Positions 32,903 to 40,753 of a stretch of 64,000 nt of DNA are shown here, one piece after another; positions within the stretch are counted from its first letter, which is position 1; the number at the start of each line of letters is the position of its first letter. The notes under the pieces are model-generated. The model was not told the DNA's origin, made no database searches, and was given only the letters and a program-made list of their open reading frames with translations. The position numbers were made by a program, and so were the translations under genes. Source of the stretch: JACCYI01 sp963828075. GTDB lineage: Bacteria; Actinomycetota; Thermoleophilia; Solirubrobacterales; Solirubrobacteraceae. The stretch is taken from the NCBI GenBank assembly GCA_963828075.1, contig CAWHDH010000017.1:248001-312000 (forward strand). The letters are read 5' to 3'.

Positions 32903-33913
32903 TCAGCGCAACCGCCGCGCCGTGGTGCCGCGCGGCGTGAGGCGGTGGGGGAGGATCGAGTCCTGGAGCGTCTCGCCGTTGCGGCGCTCGGCGAGGATCT
33001 CGCGGGCGGCGACGGCCCCCAGCTCGTAGAGCGGGACGGCGACCGTCGTGAGCTCCACGAACCGGGCCGGCCGCGTGTCGTCGATGCCGGCCACCGACAC
33101 GTCGCCGGGGATGTCGATCCCGGCCTGGCGCAGGGTCATCAGCACCCCGATCGCCGCCTCGTCGTTGACCGCCACAACGGCCTCCGGCATCTCCGCGAGG
33201 TGGGCGATCCGCACCGCCGCGTTGCAGCCGGACTCGTAGCTGAAGCCGCCCGGGACGCGGACGTCGGGATCGAGGCCGCGGTCGCGCATCGCCCGCTGGA
33301 AGCCGGCCAGGCGCTGGCTGCTGGTGTAGAGACCCTCAGGCCCCTCCACGAACGCGATCCGGCGGTGACCGAGCGAGATCACGTAGTCGGTGATGTCGTA
33401 GGCCGCCGCGAAGTTGTCGAAGCAGATCTTCGGCGCGTCGAAGTCGCGCTGGGCGAGGGCGACGACCGATGACCCGCGCTCCCGGGCGAGGGTCACCGCC
33501 GCCGAGAGCTCCTCGGCGGCCGGGTCACCCGCGACGCCGCTGCCCGCGAAGATGATCGCCGCGGCCCGGTAGTCGCGCAGCACGCGCAGGTGCTCGAGCT
33601 CGGTGACCGTGCCCCGGTCGGCGCTGCAGACCATCGTCAGGTAGCCCTGGCTCGCGGCCACGTCCTCGATCCCGCGGGCGATCTCCGCGAAGTACGGGTC
33701 CACGATGTCCGAGACCACGACGCCGAAGATCCGGCTGTCCTGCGTGACGAGCGCCCGCGCGAGCGCCGAGCGCGCGTAGCCGAGCTCCTCGGCGACCTTC
33801 AGCACGCGCTCGCGCGTCTCGGCCGACACCGGGTGCGACGACCCGTTCAGGACCCGCGAGCAGGTGGCGATCGACACGCCGGCGTGCTTGGAGATGTCGC
33901 TGAGCGAGGCCAT
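32903..33913 (-). CDS. LacI family transcriptional regulator
   Basis: 336 residues. The HTH region SLSDISKHAGVSIATCSRVL with hinge ALARALVTQ, then the effector domain: IFGVVVSDIVDPYFAEIARG, RRIAFVEGPEG, VVAVNDEAAIGVLMTL, DVSVAGIDDTRPARFV. It differs clearly from the LacI protein at 9050. It faces the aldehyde dehydrogenase/GMC run and is most likely its repressor and its own. A palindrome over its promoter (33957-33972) is the likely binding site. Start at the ATG at 33913, where the HTH begins. Confidence 0.93.
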   Translation of the reverse strand: MASLSDISKHAGVSIATCSRVLNGSSHPVSAETRERVLKVAEELGYARSALARALVTQDSRIFGVVVSDIVDPYFAEIARGIEDVAASQGYLTMVCSADRGTVTELEHLRVLRDYRAAAIIFAGSGVAGDPAAEELSAAVTLARERGSSVVALAQRDFDAPKICFDNFAAAYDITDYVISLGHRRIAFVEGPEGLYTSSQRLAGFQRAMRDRGLDPDVRVPGGFSYESGCNAAVRIAHLAEMPEAVVAVNDEAAIGVLMTLRQAGIDIPGDVSVAGIDDTRPARFVELTTVAVPLYELGAVAAREILAERRNGETLQDSILPHRLTPRGTTARRLR

Positions 33914-33933
33914 GACCGCCGATCTGGGTAGTG

Positions 33934-33962
33934 ACAGTACGGACCGTCGAGGGCCCTGGCAA
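33934..33962 (-). promoter_or_regulatory. Promoter of the lacI-type gene
   Basis: On the minus strand TTGCCA (33957-33962) is followed by a 17-base spacer and TACTGT (33934-33939), 20 bases before the ATG at 33913. The -35 box is one arm of the palindrome at 33957-33972, so repressor binding there would block it. Confidence 0.5.
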
Positions 33963-33972
33963 TATTTTGCCA
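33957..33972. promoter_or_regulatory. Perfect inverted repeat, likely LacI-family operator
   Basis: TGGCAA-TATT-TTGCCA has perfect 6-base arms around an A/T-rich centre, standing out from the GC-rich surroundings. It overlaps the -35 of the regulator gene and lies about 30 bases upstream of the -35 of the aldehyde dehydrogenase promoter. Confidence 0.6.
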
Positions 33973-34001
33973 TGTTGGTCAGGCATCTTGCACAGGGGTG
34001 G

Positions 34002-34031
34002 TTGACGGTCCCGCGCAGCCGTGGCTAAGCT
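34002..34031 (+). promoter_or_regulatory. Promoter of the aldehyde dehydrogenase run
   Basis: TTGACG (34002-34007), an 18-base spacer and TAAGCT (34026-34031), followed by GGAGG at 34053-34057 and the ATG at 34063. It gives a leader of roughly 25 bases. Confidence 0.55.
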
Positions 34032-34062
34032 GCGGAAAACGTTTGTCGGCACGGAGGAGAAC

Positions 34063-35532
34063 ATGGCGGTCAGCACCGAGCAGCGACCCTGGGACGGCAA
34101 GATCTTCGTCGACGGCGACTTCCGGACGCCGGCCGGCGGCGGGGTCGAGACCGTGCTCGACAAGGCGCTCGGTGAGCCGCTCGGGACCGCCGGCAACGCG
34201 TCGTCGGCGGACGTCGAGGAGGCGATCGCCCGCGCGGGCGCGGCGCAGGCCGCCTGGGCCGCCGAGGGCTACGACGTCCGCGCCGGGATCCTGCGCGGCG
34301 CCGCCTTCGCGCTGCAGGCGCGCAAGGAGGAGTTCGTCGAGCAGATCGTCCGCGAGACGGGCGCCATCGCCGGCAAGGCCGAGTACGAGGTCGGCGCCGC
34401 CGCCAACGAGCTGTTCGAAGGTGCGGCGCTCACGTCGCGCCCGGTCGCCGAGGTCCTGCCGTCGCACAGCACGACGCGGCTGAGCATCGCCCAGCGCGTT
34501 CCCGTCGGCGTGGTCGGCTGCCTGACGCCGTGGAACTTCCCGCTCGTGCTCGGTATGCGCGTGATTGCGCCGGCGCTCGCGCTCGGCAACACCGTCGTGC
34601 TCAAGCCGTCGCCGGAGACGCCGATCGTCGGCGGGCTGATGATCGCCGAGCTGCTGCGCGACGCGGGGCTGCCGGCGGGCGTCCTGCAGGTCGTGCCGGG
34701 CGGCGTCGAGGTCGGCAAGCAGCTCGTCGCCCACGCGGGCGTCCAGATGATCCACTTCACGGGCTCGACTGCGGTGGGCCGCGAGATCGCCGAGGTCTGC
34801 GGGCGCCGGCTGAAGAAGTGCTCGCTCGAGCTCGGCGGCAACAACGCGCTGATCGTGCTCGACGACGCCGACCTCGACCAGGCGTCGATGATCGGGGCCT
34901 GGTCGTCGTTCCACTACCAGGGCCAGACGTGCATCACCGCCGGCCGCCACATCGTCGCGAGGCCACTGGTCGACGCCTATGTCGAGAAGCTGGCCGAGCG
35001 GGCGCGCAACATCTCCGTCGGCGACCCCGCCACGGGCGAGGTCGGGCTCGGGCCGATGATCAACGAGCGCCAGCGCGACCGTGGGCACGCCATGCTCCAG
35101 GAGGCGATCGAGCAGGGCGCCAGCGTGGTCGAGGGCGGCACCTACGAGGGGCTGTTCTACCGCCCGACCGTCGTCGTCGACGTGCCGCGCGAGTCCCGCC
35201 TCTGGCAGGAGGAGATCTTCGCGCCGATCGCGCCGGTCATGGCCGTCGATTCCGACGACGAGGCGATCGAGGTCACCAACGAGAGCCCGTACGGGCTCGT
35301 CAACTCCATCCTCACCGGCGATCCGGACCGCGGGCTCGCGCTCACCGACCGCGTCCGGTCGGGCATGGCCCACGTCAACGACGCCACGTGCCTCGACGAG
35401 GCGCACGTCCCGTTCGGCGGCGTCGGCGACTCCGGGTACGGCGGGCGCCAGGGCGGCGAGTCCAACCTGGAGGAGTTCACCGAGCGGCGCTGGGTGAGCG
35501 TCCAGCGCGCCCCGGCCCAGTACCCGTACTAG
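34063..35532 (+). CDS. NAD(P)-dependent aldehyde dehydrogenase
   Basis: 489 residues, full length for the family. Catalytic residues present: N158 in TPWNFP, K181 in VVLKPS, E256 in LELGGNNALIV, C290 in GQTCITAGR; cofactor loop FTGSTAVG. It resembles benzaldehyde/vanillin-type and related aldehyde dehydrogenases; the acid product would suit a sugar-acid pathway given the glycerate kinase downstream. Cytosolic. First gene of the run to 40753, with a good promoter and GGAGG five bases before the ATG. The exact aldehyde is unknown. Confidence 0.93.
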   Translation: MAVSTEQRPWDGKIFVDGDFRTPAGGGVETVLDKALGEPLGTAGNASSADVEEAIARAGAAQAAWAAEGYDVRAGILRGAAFALQARKEEFVEQIVRETGAIAGKAEYEVGAAANELFEGAALTSRPVAEVLPSHSTTRLSIAQRVPVGVVGCLTPWNFPLVLGMRVIAPALALGNTVVLKPSPETPIVGGLMIAELLRDAGLPAGVLQVVPGGVEVGKQLVAHAGVQMIHFTGSTAVGREIAEVCGRRLKKCSLELGGNNALIVLDDADLDQASMIGAWSSFHYQGQTCITAGRHIVARPLVDAYVEKLAERARNISVGDPATGEVGLGPMINERQRDRGHAMLQEAIEQGASVVEGGTYEGLFYRPTVVVDVPRESRLWQEEIFAPIAPVMAVDSDDEAIEVTNESPYGLVNSILTGDPDRGLALTDRVRSGMAHVNDATCLDEAHVPFGGVGDSGYGGRQGGESNLEEFTERRWVSVQRAPAQYPY

Positions 35533-35542
35533 GCCGCCTGGC

Positions 35543-37153
35543 ATGGCCGACCCAGACGTCCTGATCATCGGCGCCGGCCCGTCCGGCGCCGTCGCCGCCA
35601 AGCGCCTGGCCGAGGACGGCTTCAGCGTCGTCGTCCTCGAGCAGGGCGACTGGCCCGACTACTCCAAGGCGACCGTCACCCAGCCCGACTTCCCGCTCAC
35701 GTCGGACCGCGACTGGGGCTGGGATCCGAACGTCCGCCGGTTCCCGGGCGACTACCCGATCGACGACTCGGAGTCCGACATCACCGCGCTGATGTGGAAC
35801 GGCGTCGGGGGCGGCACGGTCGTCTACGCGGCGCAGTGGCAGCGCAACATGCCGTCCGACTTCCGGGTCAGGACGCTCGACGGCGTCGCGAACGACTGGC
35901 CGCTGACCTACGAGGACCTCGAGCCGTACTACGTGCGCGTGGAGCAGGACTTCGGGATCTCCGGCCTGGCCAACGACACCGCGTTCCCCCCCGGGGAGGG
36001 GCCGCCGCTGCCGCCGGTCCCGATCGGGCGGCCCGGCCGGCGCGTCGCGCGCGCCCACAACGAGCTGGGGTGGCACTGGTGGCCGGCGCCGCTCGCCATC
36101 GCGACGCGCCACCACGGCCGGCTCAAGCCCTGCGTGCAGCGCGGCACCTGCCTGCAGGCGTGCGCCGACGGCGCCAAGGGGACGGCCGACATCACCCACT
36201 GGCCGACCGCGATCGAGCTGGGCGTCGAGCTGCGGACGCGCGCCAAGGCGCGCAAACTCACGATGCGGCCCGACGGCCTCGTCGCCGGCGCGATCTACCT
36301 CGACGCCGACGGCAACGAGCACGACGTCCGCGCCGGCGTGACGATCCTCTGCGCCAACGGGATCGGGACGCCGCGGTTGCTCCTGCTGTCGGCCGACGAG
36401 ACTCATCCCGACGGCCTCGCCAACTCGTCCGGCCTGGTCGGCCGGCGGCTGATGATGCACCCGTTCGGGACCGTGACGGGCGTCTTCGAGGAGGAGCTGC
36501 GCTCGTGGCAAGGCCCGTGGGGCCAGTACATCCACTCGCTCGAGTTCTACGAGACCGACGAGTCGCGCGGCTTCGTGCGCGGCGCGAAGTGGGGCCTGCA
36601 GCCGGTCGGCGGGCCGTTCTCGATGACTCGCGCGTACCCGTGGGGCGCCGAGAACTCGATCTTCGGCGACGGCTTCCAGGACGCGGTCCGCCGCCGGCTG
36701 GGCCACTCGACGATGTGGGGCATCATCGCCGAGGACCTGCCCGAGGAGTCCAACCGGGTCATCCTCGATCCGGTGGCGACCGACGCGCAGGGCATCCCCG
36801 GCGCGAAGATCCAGTACGAGCTCTCGCAGAACTCCCGGGACCTGGTGGCATTCCATCAGGCGCGGGCGCGCGAGTCGCTGGAGGCGGCGGGCGCCTACGA
36901 GGTGGTCGTGGCACCGTTCATCCGCGCGACCGGCTGGCACCTGCTCGGCACGGCGGTGATGGGGACAGACCCGGCCAGCTCGGTGGTGAACGAGCACGGT
37001 CGCGCCCACGACGTCCCGAACCTGTACGTGTTCGACGGCAGCGTGTGGCCGACGTCGGCGGGGATGAACCCGACGGCGACGATCGCCGCGCTGTCGCTGC
37101 GGTGGACCGAGCAGCTCATCGAGTCGCGCCGCGAGCAGCGCGTCGCGGCCTAG
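35543..37153 (+). CDS. GMC family oxidoreductase, sugar or polyol dehydrogenase
   Basis: 536 residues. FAD-binding fold at the N-terminus (DVLIIGAGPSGAVAAKRLAE, VVVLEQGDW) and the C-terminal GMC block GWHLLGTAVMG with the active-site His and SAGMNPTATIAALSLRW. No signal peptide or Tat motif, so cytosolic. Between them KPCVQRGTCLQACADGAKG contains three cysteines (C-x5-C-x3-C); related FAD-dependent sugar dehydrogenases carry a cysteine cluster here that binds a [3Fe-4S] cluster, so an iron-sulfur centre is possible. Its small partner gene follows 8 bases after. It probably oxidises a sugar hydroxyl, perhaps at position 3. Confidence 0.9.
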   Translation: MADPDVLIIGAGPSGAVAAKRLAEDGFSVVVLEQGDWPDYSKATVTQPDFPLTSDRDWGWDPNVRRFPGDYPIDDSESDITALMWNGVGGGTVVYAAQWQRNMPSDFRVRTLDGVANDWPLTYEDLEPYYVRVEQDFGISGLANDTAFPPGEGPPLPPVPIGRPGRRVARAHNELGWHWWPAPLAIATRHHGRLKPCVQRGTCLQACADGAKGTADITHWPTAIELGVELRTRAKARKLTMRPDGLVAGAIYLDADGNEHDVRAGVTILCANGIGTPRLLLLSADETHPDGLANSSGLVGRRLMMHPFGTVTGVFEEELRSWQGPWGQYIHSLEFYETDESRGFVRGAKWGLQPVGGPFSMTRAYPWGAENSIFGDGFQDAVRRRLGHSTMWGIIAEDLPEESNRVILDPVATDAQGIPGAKIQYELSQNSRDLVAFHQARARESLEAAGAYEVVVAPFIRATGWHLLGTAVMGTDPASSVVNEHGRAHDVPNLYVFDGSVWPTSAGMNPTATIAALSLRWTEQLIESRREQRVAA

Positions 37154-37161
37154 GGAGAGCC

Positions 37162-37578
37162 ATGACAGAGATCACCGACGCCCACCGCACCCGGCTCGCC
37201 GAGCTCGCCGATCAGCTGATCCCGGAGGGCGGCGGCATGCCGTCCGCCTCGGCGGCCGGTGTGGCGGGCGGGTACCTCGACGAGGTGCTGCGCGCCCGCC
37301 CGGACTACGCCGAGCCGCTGGCGGCCACGCTCGAGGCGACCGGCGACGAGCCGGCGGCCGACGCGGTCGCCCGGCTGCGCGACACCGACGACCCGGGGTG
37401 GGCGGTGCTCACCGCGGTCGTGCCGGGCGCGTACTTCATGAACCCGGCGATGCGCGAGGCGATCGGCTACCCCGGGCTCGAGGCGCGCCCGATCGACCCC
37501 GACGTCGAGGACTGGCTCGAGGACGGGCTGCTGGACTCGGTCATCTCCCGGGGGCCGGTCTACCGGCCGACGCCGTAG
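37162..37578 (+). CDS. Gluconate 2-dehydrogenase subunit 3-like protein
   Basis: 138 residues. Resembles the small subunit of gluconate 2-dehydrogenase and FAD sugar dehydrogenases: TRLAELADQLIPEGGGMPSA, GYLDEVLRARPDY and MREAIGYPGLEARPI. Classical members carry a Tat signal that exports the complex; this one has none, so the GMC partner would stay in the cytosol. It may stabilise the catalytic subunit. GGGAGAG precedes the ATG, and it lies between the GMC gene and the isomerase gene. Confidence 0.83.
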   Translation: MTEITDAHRTRLAELADQLIPEGGGMPSASAAGVAGGYLDEVLRARPDYAEPLAATLEATGDEPAADAVARLRDTDDPGWAVLTAVVPGAYFMNPAMREAIGYPGLEARPIDPDVEDWLEDGLLDSVISRGPVYRPTP

Positions 37579-37581
37579 GCT
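37576..37581 (+). promoter_or_regulatory. -10-like box TAGGCT at the previous stop codon
   Basis: TAGGCT begins at the TAG stop of the small-subunit gene and ends 7 bases before the ATG at 37589. It may allow an extra leaderless message for the following genes. Confidence 0.25.
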
Positions 37582-37588
37582 CCGGCGC

Positions 37589-38587
37589 ATGGCACGACCG
37601 GTCACGCTCATCACCGGGCAGTGGGCCGACCTGCCCGTCGCCGAGGTGGCGCGCAAGACGGGCGAGTGGGGGTTCGACGGGCTCGAGCTGGCGTGCTGGG
37701 GCGATCACTTCGACGTGCCGCGCGCTGTGGCTGAGCCGGGGTATCTGAAGTCGCACCGGGCGCTTTTGGAGGGTCACGGCCTCGGCTGCTGGGCGATCGC
37801 GTCGCACCTGATCGGCCAGGCCGTGTGCGATCGGATCGACGACCGGCACCGGGCGATCCTCCCGGACGACGTCTGGGGCGACGGGGACCCCGAGGGCGTG
37901 CGCGGGCGGGCGGCGGAGCGGATGAAGGACGTCGCCCGGGCGGCGGCCGCGTTCGGGGTGGAGACGGTGACGGGGTTCACCGGGTCGAGCATCTGGCATC
38001 TCCTCTACTCGTTCCCGCCCAACGACTTCGCCGTGCTGGATCGCGGCTACGAGGAGTTCGCCGAGCGCTGGGGCCCGATCGTCGACGTCTTCGACGCCGA
38101 GGGCGTGCGGTTCGCGCTCGAGGTCCATCCGACCGAGATCGCCTACGACTTCGCGACGACGCGGCGGACCCTCGACGCGATCGGCCACCGCGCCGGCTTC
38201 GGCATCAACTTCGACCCGAGCCACTTCGAGCACCAGTTCCTGGACTCGGCGGCGTTCGTCGAGGCGTTCGCCGACCGCATCTACCACGTCCACGTCAAGG
38301 ACTCCAAGCGCCGGCTCGACGGCCGGCGGTCGATCCTCGGCTCGCACCTGAACTTCGGCGAGGCCGAGCGCGGGTGGGAGTTCGTCTCGCCGGGCCGCGG
38401 CGACGTCGACTTCGACGCGCTGTTCCGCGCACTGCACCGGATCGGGTACACCGGCCCGCTGTCGATCGAGTGGGAGGACGCGGGGATGGACCGCGACTGG
38501 GGAGCGCAGGAGGCGCTCGCGTTCGTGCGGCGCACCGACTTCTCGCCGTCGGACGTCGCGTTCGACGCCGCGTTCCGCGGGGATTAA
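37589..38587 (+). CDS. Sugar phosphate isomerase/epimerase family TIM-barrel protein
   Basis: 332 residues, longer than the two isomerases at 22-27 kb. AP endonuclease 2-like barrel: GFDGLELACWGDHFDV, VRFALEVHPTEIAYD with metal-ligand Glu, INFDPSHFEHQ with Asp and His, HVHVKDSK with His and Asp, and PLSIEWEDAG with a terminal Glu. All usual metal ligands are present. Close relatives act on keto sugars formed by GMC or Gfo/Idh/MocA enzymes, as epimerases, isomerases or lyases. It comes straight after the GMC pair and one base before the kinase gene. Confidence 0.88.
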   Translation: MARPVTLITGQWADLPVAEVARKTGEWGFDGLELACWGDHFDVPRAVAEPGYLKSHRALLEGHGLGCWAIASHLIGQAVCDRIDDRHRAILPDDVWGDGDPEGVRGRAAERMKDVARAAAAFGVETVTGFTGSSIWHLLYSFPPNDFAVLDRGYEEFAERWGPIVDVFDAEGVRFALEVHPTEIAYDFATTRRTLDAIGHRAGFGINFDPSHFEHQFLDSAAFVEAFADRIYHVHVKDSKRRLDGRRSILGSHLNFGEAERGWEFVSPGRGDVDFDALFRALHRIGYTGPLSIEWEDAGMDRDWGAQEALAFVRRTDFSPSDVAFDAAFRGD

Positions 38588-38588
38588 G

Positions 38589-39566
38589 ATGCGGGCGGTC
38601 GTCGCGCCCGACAAGTTCAAGGGCACGTTCTCCGCGGCGGAGGTCGCCGCGGCGGTCGCCGCCGGGCTGCGGGAGGGCGGGATCGAGGCCGCCGAGTTGC
38701 CGGTGGCCGACGGCGGCGACGGGACGGCGCGGGCGATGCTGCAGGCGCGCGGCGGGGAATGGCGGCCGGTGACTGCGGGCGACCCGTTCGGCCGGCCGGT
38801 CGAGGCCGGCTTCGCGCTCCTGGAGGGCGGCCGGACCGCGGTGGTCGACGTGGCCGAGGCCAGCGGGCTGTGGCGGCTGTCTCAGGACGAGCTCGACCCG
38901 TGGCGCGCCTCGACACGGGGGACCGGTGAGCTGATCGCGGCCGCGCTGGCGGCGGGCGCGGAGGAGGTCATCGTCGCGGCGGGCGGGAGCGGGACGGCCG
39001 ACGGCGGGTCGGGGGCGGTCGAGGTGCTGCACGGGCTGCCCTCGCGGCCGCGGATCGTGGTGGCGTGCGACGTGACGACGCCGTGGGAGGACTCCGCGCG
39101 GATCTTCGGGCCGCAGAAGGGGGCTTCGGAGGACGATGTGATGGGGCTGGCGGCGCGGATGGACGAGCAGGCTGCGGCGGCCCCCCGCGATCCCCGCGGC
39201 GTCCCCGCCACCGGCGCGGCGGGCGGGTTCTCGGGGGCGATGTGGGCGTACTTTGGCGCCGAGCTCGTGCCGGGGGCGGCGCTGGTGTTGGACGCCGTGC
39301 GCTTCGACGAGGCGATCCGCGGCGCGGCGTTCGTCGTCACCGGCGAAGGGCAGATCGACGGCCAGACGCTGGCCGGCAAGGCGGTGGGGGAGGTGGCGCG
39401 GCGGACCGCGGCGGCGGGGTTGGCGTGCGACGCCGTCGTCGGGCGCAACGCGCTGTCCGACGAGGAGCAGGCCGAGCTCGGGATCCGCACGGTGCTCGAG
39501 GCGGGCGACGAGGAGCGCATGCGCGCGGCGGGACGCCGGCTGGCCGAGGTCGCGGCCGGCTCGTGA
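38589..39566 (+). CDS. Glycerate kinase
   Basis: 325 residues. Glycerate kinase type 1 (GarK/GlxK family): N-terminal VVAPDKFKGTFSAAEVA, ELPVADGGDGTARA, AGGSGTADGGSGAV, and the late VVTGEGQIDGQTLAGKA. It phosphorylates glycerate, feeding it into lower glycolysis, which implies that the upstream enzymes yield glycerate or tartronate semialdehyde. It is about 50 residues shorter than typical GarK (370-380) but the key motifs remain. Start ATG one base after the preceding stop; its stop overlaps the MFS gene (GTGA). Confidence 0.9.
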   Translation: MRAVVAPDKFKGTFSAAEVAAAVAAGLREGGIEAAELPVADGGDGTARAMLQARGGEWRPVTAGDPFGRPVEAGFALLEGGRTAVVDVAEASGLWRLSQDELDPWRASTRGTGELIAAALAAGAEEVIVAAGGSGTADGGSGAVEVLHGLPSRPRIVVACDVTTPWEDSARIFGPQKGASEDDVMGLAARMDEQAAAAPRDPRGVPATGAAGGFSGAMWAYFGAELVPGAALVLDAVRFDEAIRGAAFVVTGEGQIDGQTLAGKAVGEVARRTAAAGLACDAVVGRNALSDEEQAELGIRTVLEAGDEERMRAAGRRLAEVAAGS

Positions 39567-40753
39567 CAGTGGGCGCCGCTCCGGCGCCCGCAGCGGGCGG
39601 GCCGGTGATGACGCGCGGCCTGACGCTGCTGTTCGCCGTGGCGTGCGGCGCGACGGTGGCCAACAACTACTGGGCCCAGCCGCTGCTGGACTCGATCTCG
39701 GCCGAGTTCGGCGTCGGGACGGCGGCGGCCGGGCTCATCGTCACCGCGTCGCAGGTCGGCTACGCGGCCGGCCTGATCCTGCTGGTGCCTCTGGGCGACC
39801 TGCTCGAGCGCCGCCGGCTGGTCGGCGTGCTGCTCGCCGTGTGTGCGGTGGCGCTCGCGGCGGCGGCGGCGTCGCCATCATTGCTGTGGCTCGGTGCGGC
39901 TGCGGCGCTGGCCAGCGCGACGTCCGTGGTCGCGCAGATCCTCGTGCCGTTCGCTGCCACTCTGGCCTCCGAGGAGGAGCGCGGGCGGGTCATCGGGACG
40001 GTCATGAGCGGGCTGCTGCTCGGCATCCTCGCCGCCCGCACCGTCTCGGGGCTGATCGCCGAGGTCGGCGGCTGGCGCGCCGTCTACGCCGTGGCGTCGG
40101 GCGGGATGCTGGTGCTCGGCGTCGTGCTCTGGCGGCGGCTGCCGTCGTGGCGGGACGACACCCGCATGACGTATCCGGCGCTGCTGGGCTCGGTGTGGCG
40201 GCTGTTCGTCGAGGAGCCGGCGCTGCGGCGGCGCGGCGCCTACGGCGCGCTGACGTTCGGGGCGTTCGGCGCGCTGTGGACGACGCTCGCGTTCCTGCTG
40301 TCGGAGGCGCCGTACGGCTACTCGGAGGCGGTCATCGGGCTGTTCGGGCTGGCCGGTGTGGCGGGCGCGCTTGCGGCCTCGGTCGCGGGGCGGCTGCACG
40401 ACCGCGGCCTCGGCAGGGTCAGCACGGGCGCGGCGCTGGCTGTGGGCGTCGTCGGGTTCGGACTCATCTGGCTCGGGCGCACCGACCTGGTGGCGCTGCT
40501 CGCCGGGATCGTGCTCATGGACCTTGCCGTCCAGGCCACGCAGATCCTCAACCAGGCGACGGTCTACGCGCTGCGTGGGGACGCCCGCTCGCGCCTGACC
40601 ACCGCCTACATGACGATGTACTTCGCCGGGGGCGCGACCGGGTCGGCGCTCGGCGCGCTTGCCTTCGACCGGTGGGGATGGGACGGCACGTCGGCGCTCG
40701 GCGCCGGGCTGTTCGGCGTCGCGTTGCTGTTCTGGCTCAGCGACCGCGATTGA
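39563..40753 (+). CDS. MFS transporter
   Basis: 396 residues with 12 predicted helices. The loop between helices 2 and 3 carries the major facilitator motif VPLGDLLERRRLVG. Other family blocks include NNYWAQPLLDSISAEFGVGT and LNQATVYALRGDARSRLTTA. It may import the substrate of the preceding enzymes or export a product. Start is uncertain: GTG at 39563 overlaps the kinase stop, a second GTG is two codons later and an ATG at 39608 precedes the first helix. Its 3' end overlaps the giant coiled-coil gene by 17 bases on the other strand. Confidence 0.88.
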   Translation: MTVGAAPAPAAGGPVMTRGLTLLFAVACGATVANNYWAQPLLDSISAEFGVGTAAAGLIVTASQVGYAAGLILLVPLGDLLERRRLVGVLLAVCAVALAAAAASPSLLWLGAAAALASATSVVAQILVPFAATLASEEERGRVIGTVMSGLLLGILAARTVSGLIAEVGGWRAVYAVASGGMLVLGVVLWRRLPSWRDDTRMTYPALLGSVWRLFVEEPALRRRGAYGALTFGAFGALWTTLAFLLSEAPYGYSEAVIGLFGLAGVAGALAASVAGRLHDRGLGRVSTGAALAVGVVGFGLIWLGRTDLVALLAGIVLMDLAVQATQILNQATVYALRGDARSRLTTAYMTMYFAGGATGSALGALAFDRWGWDGTSALGAGLFGVALLFWLSDRD

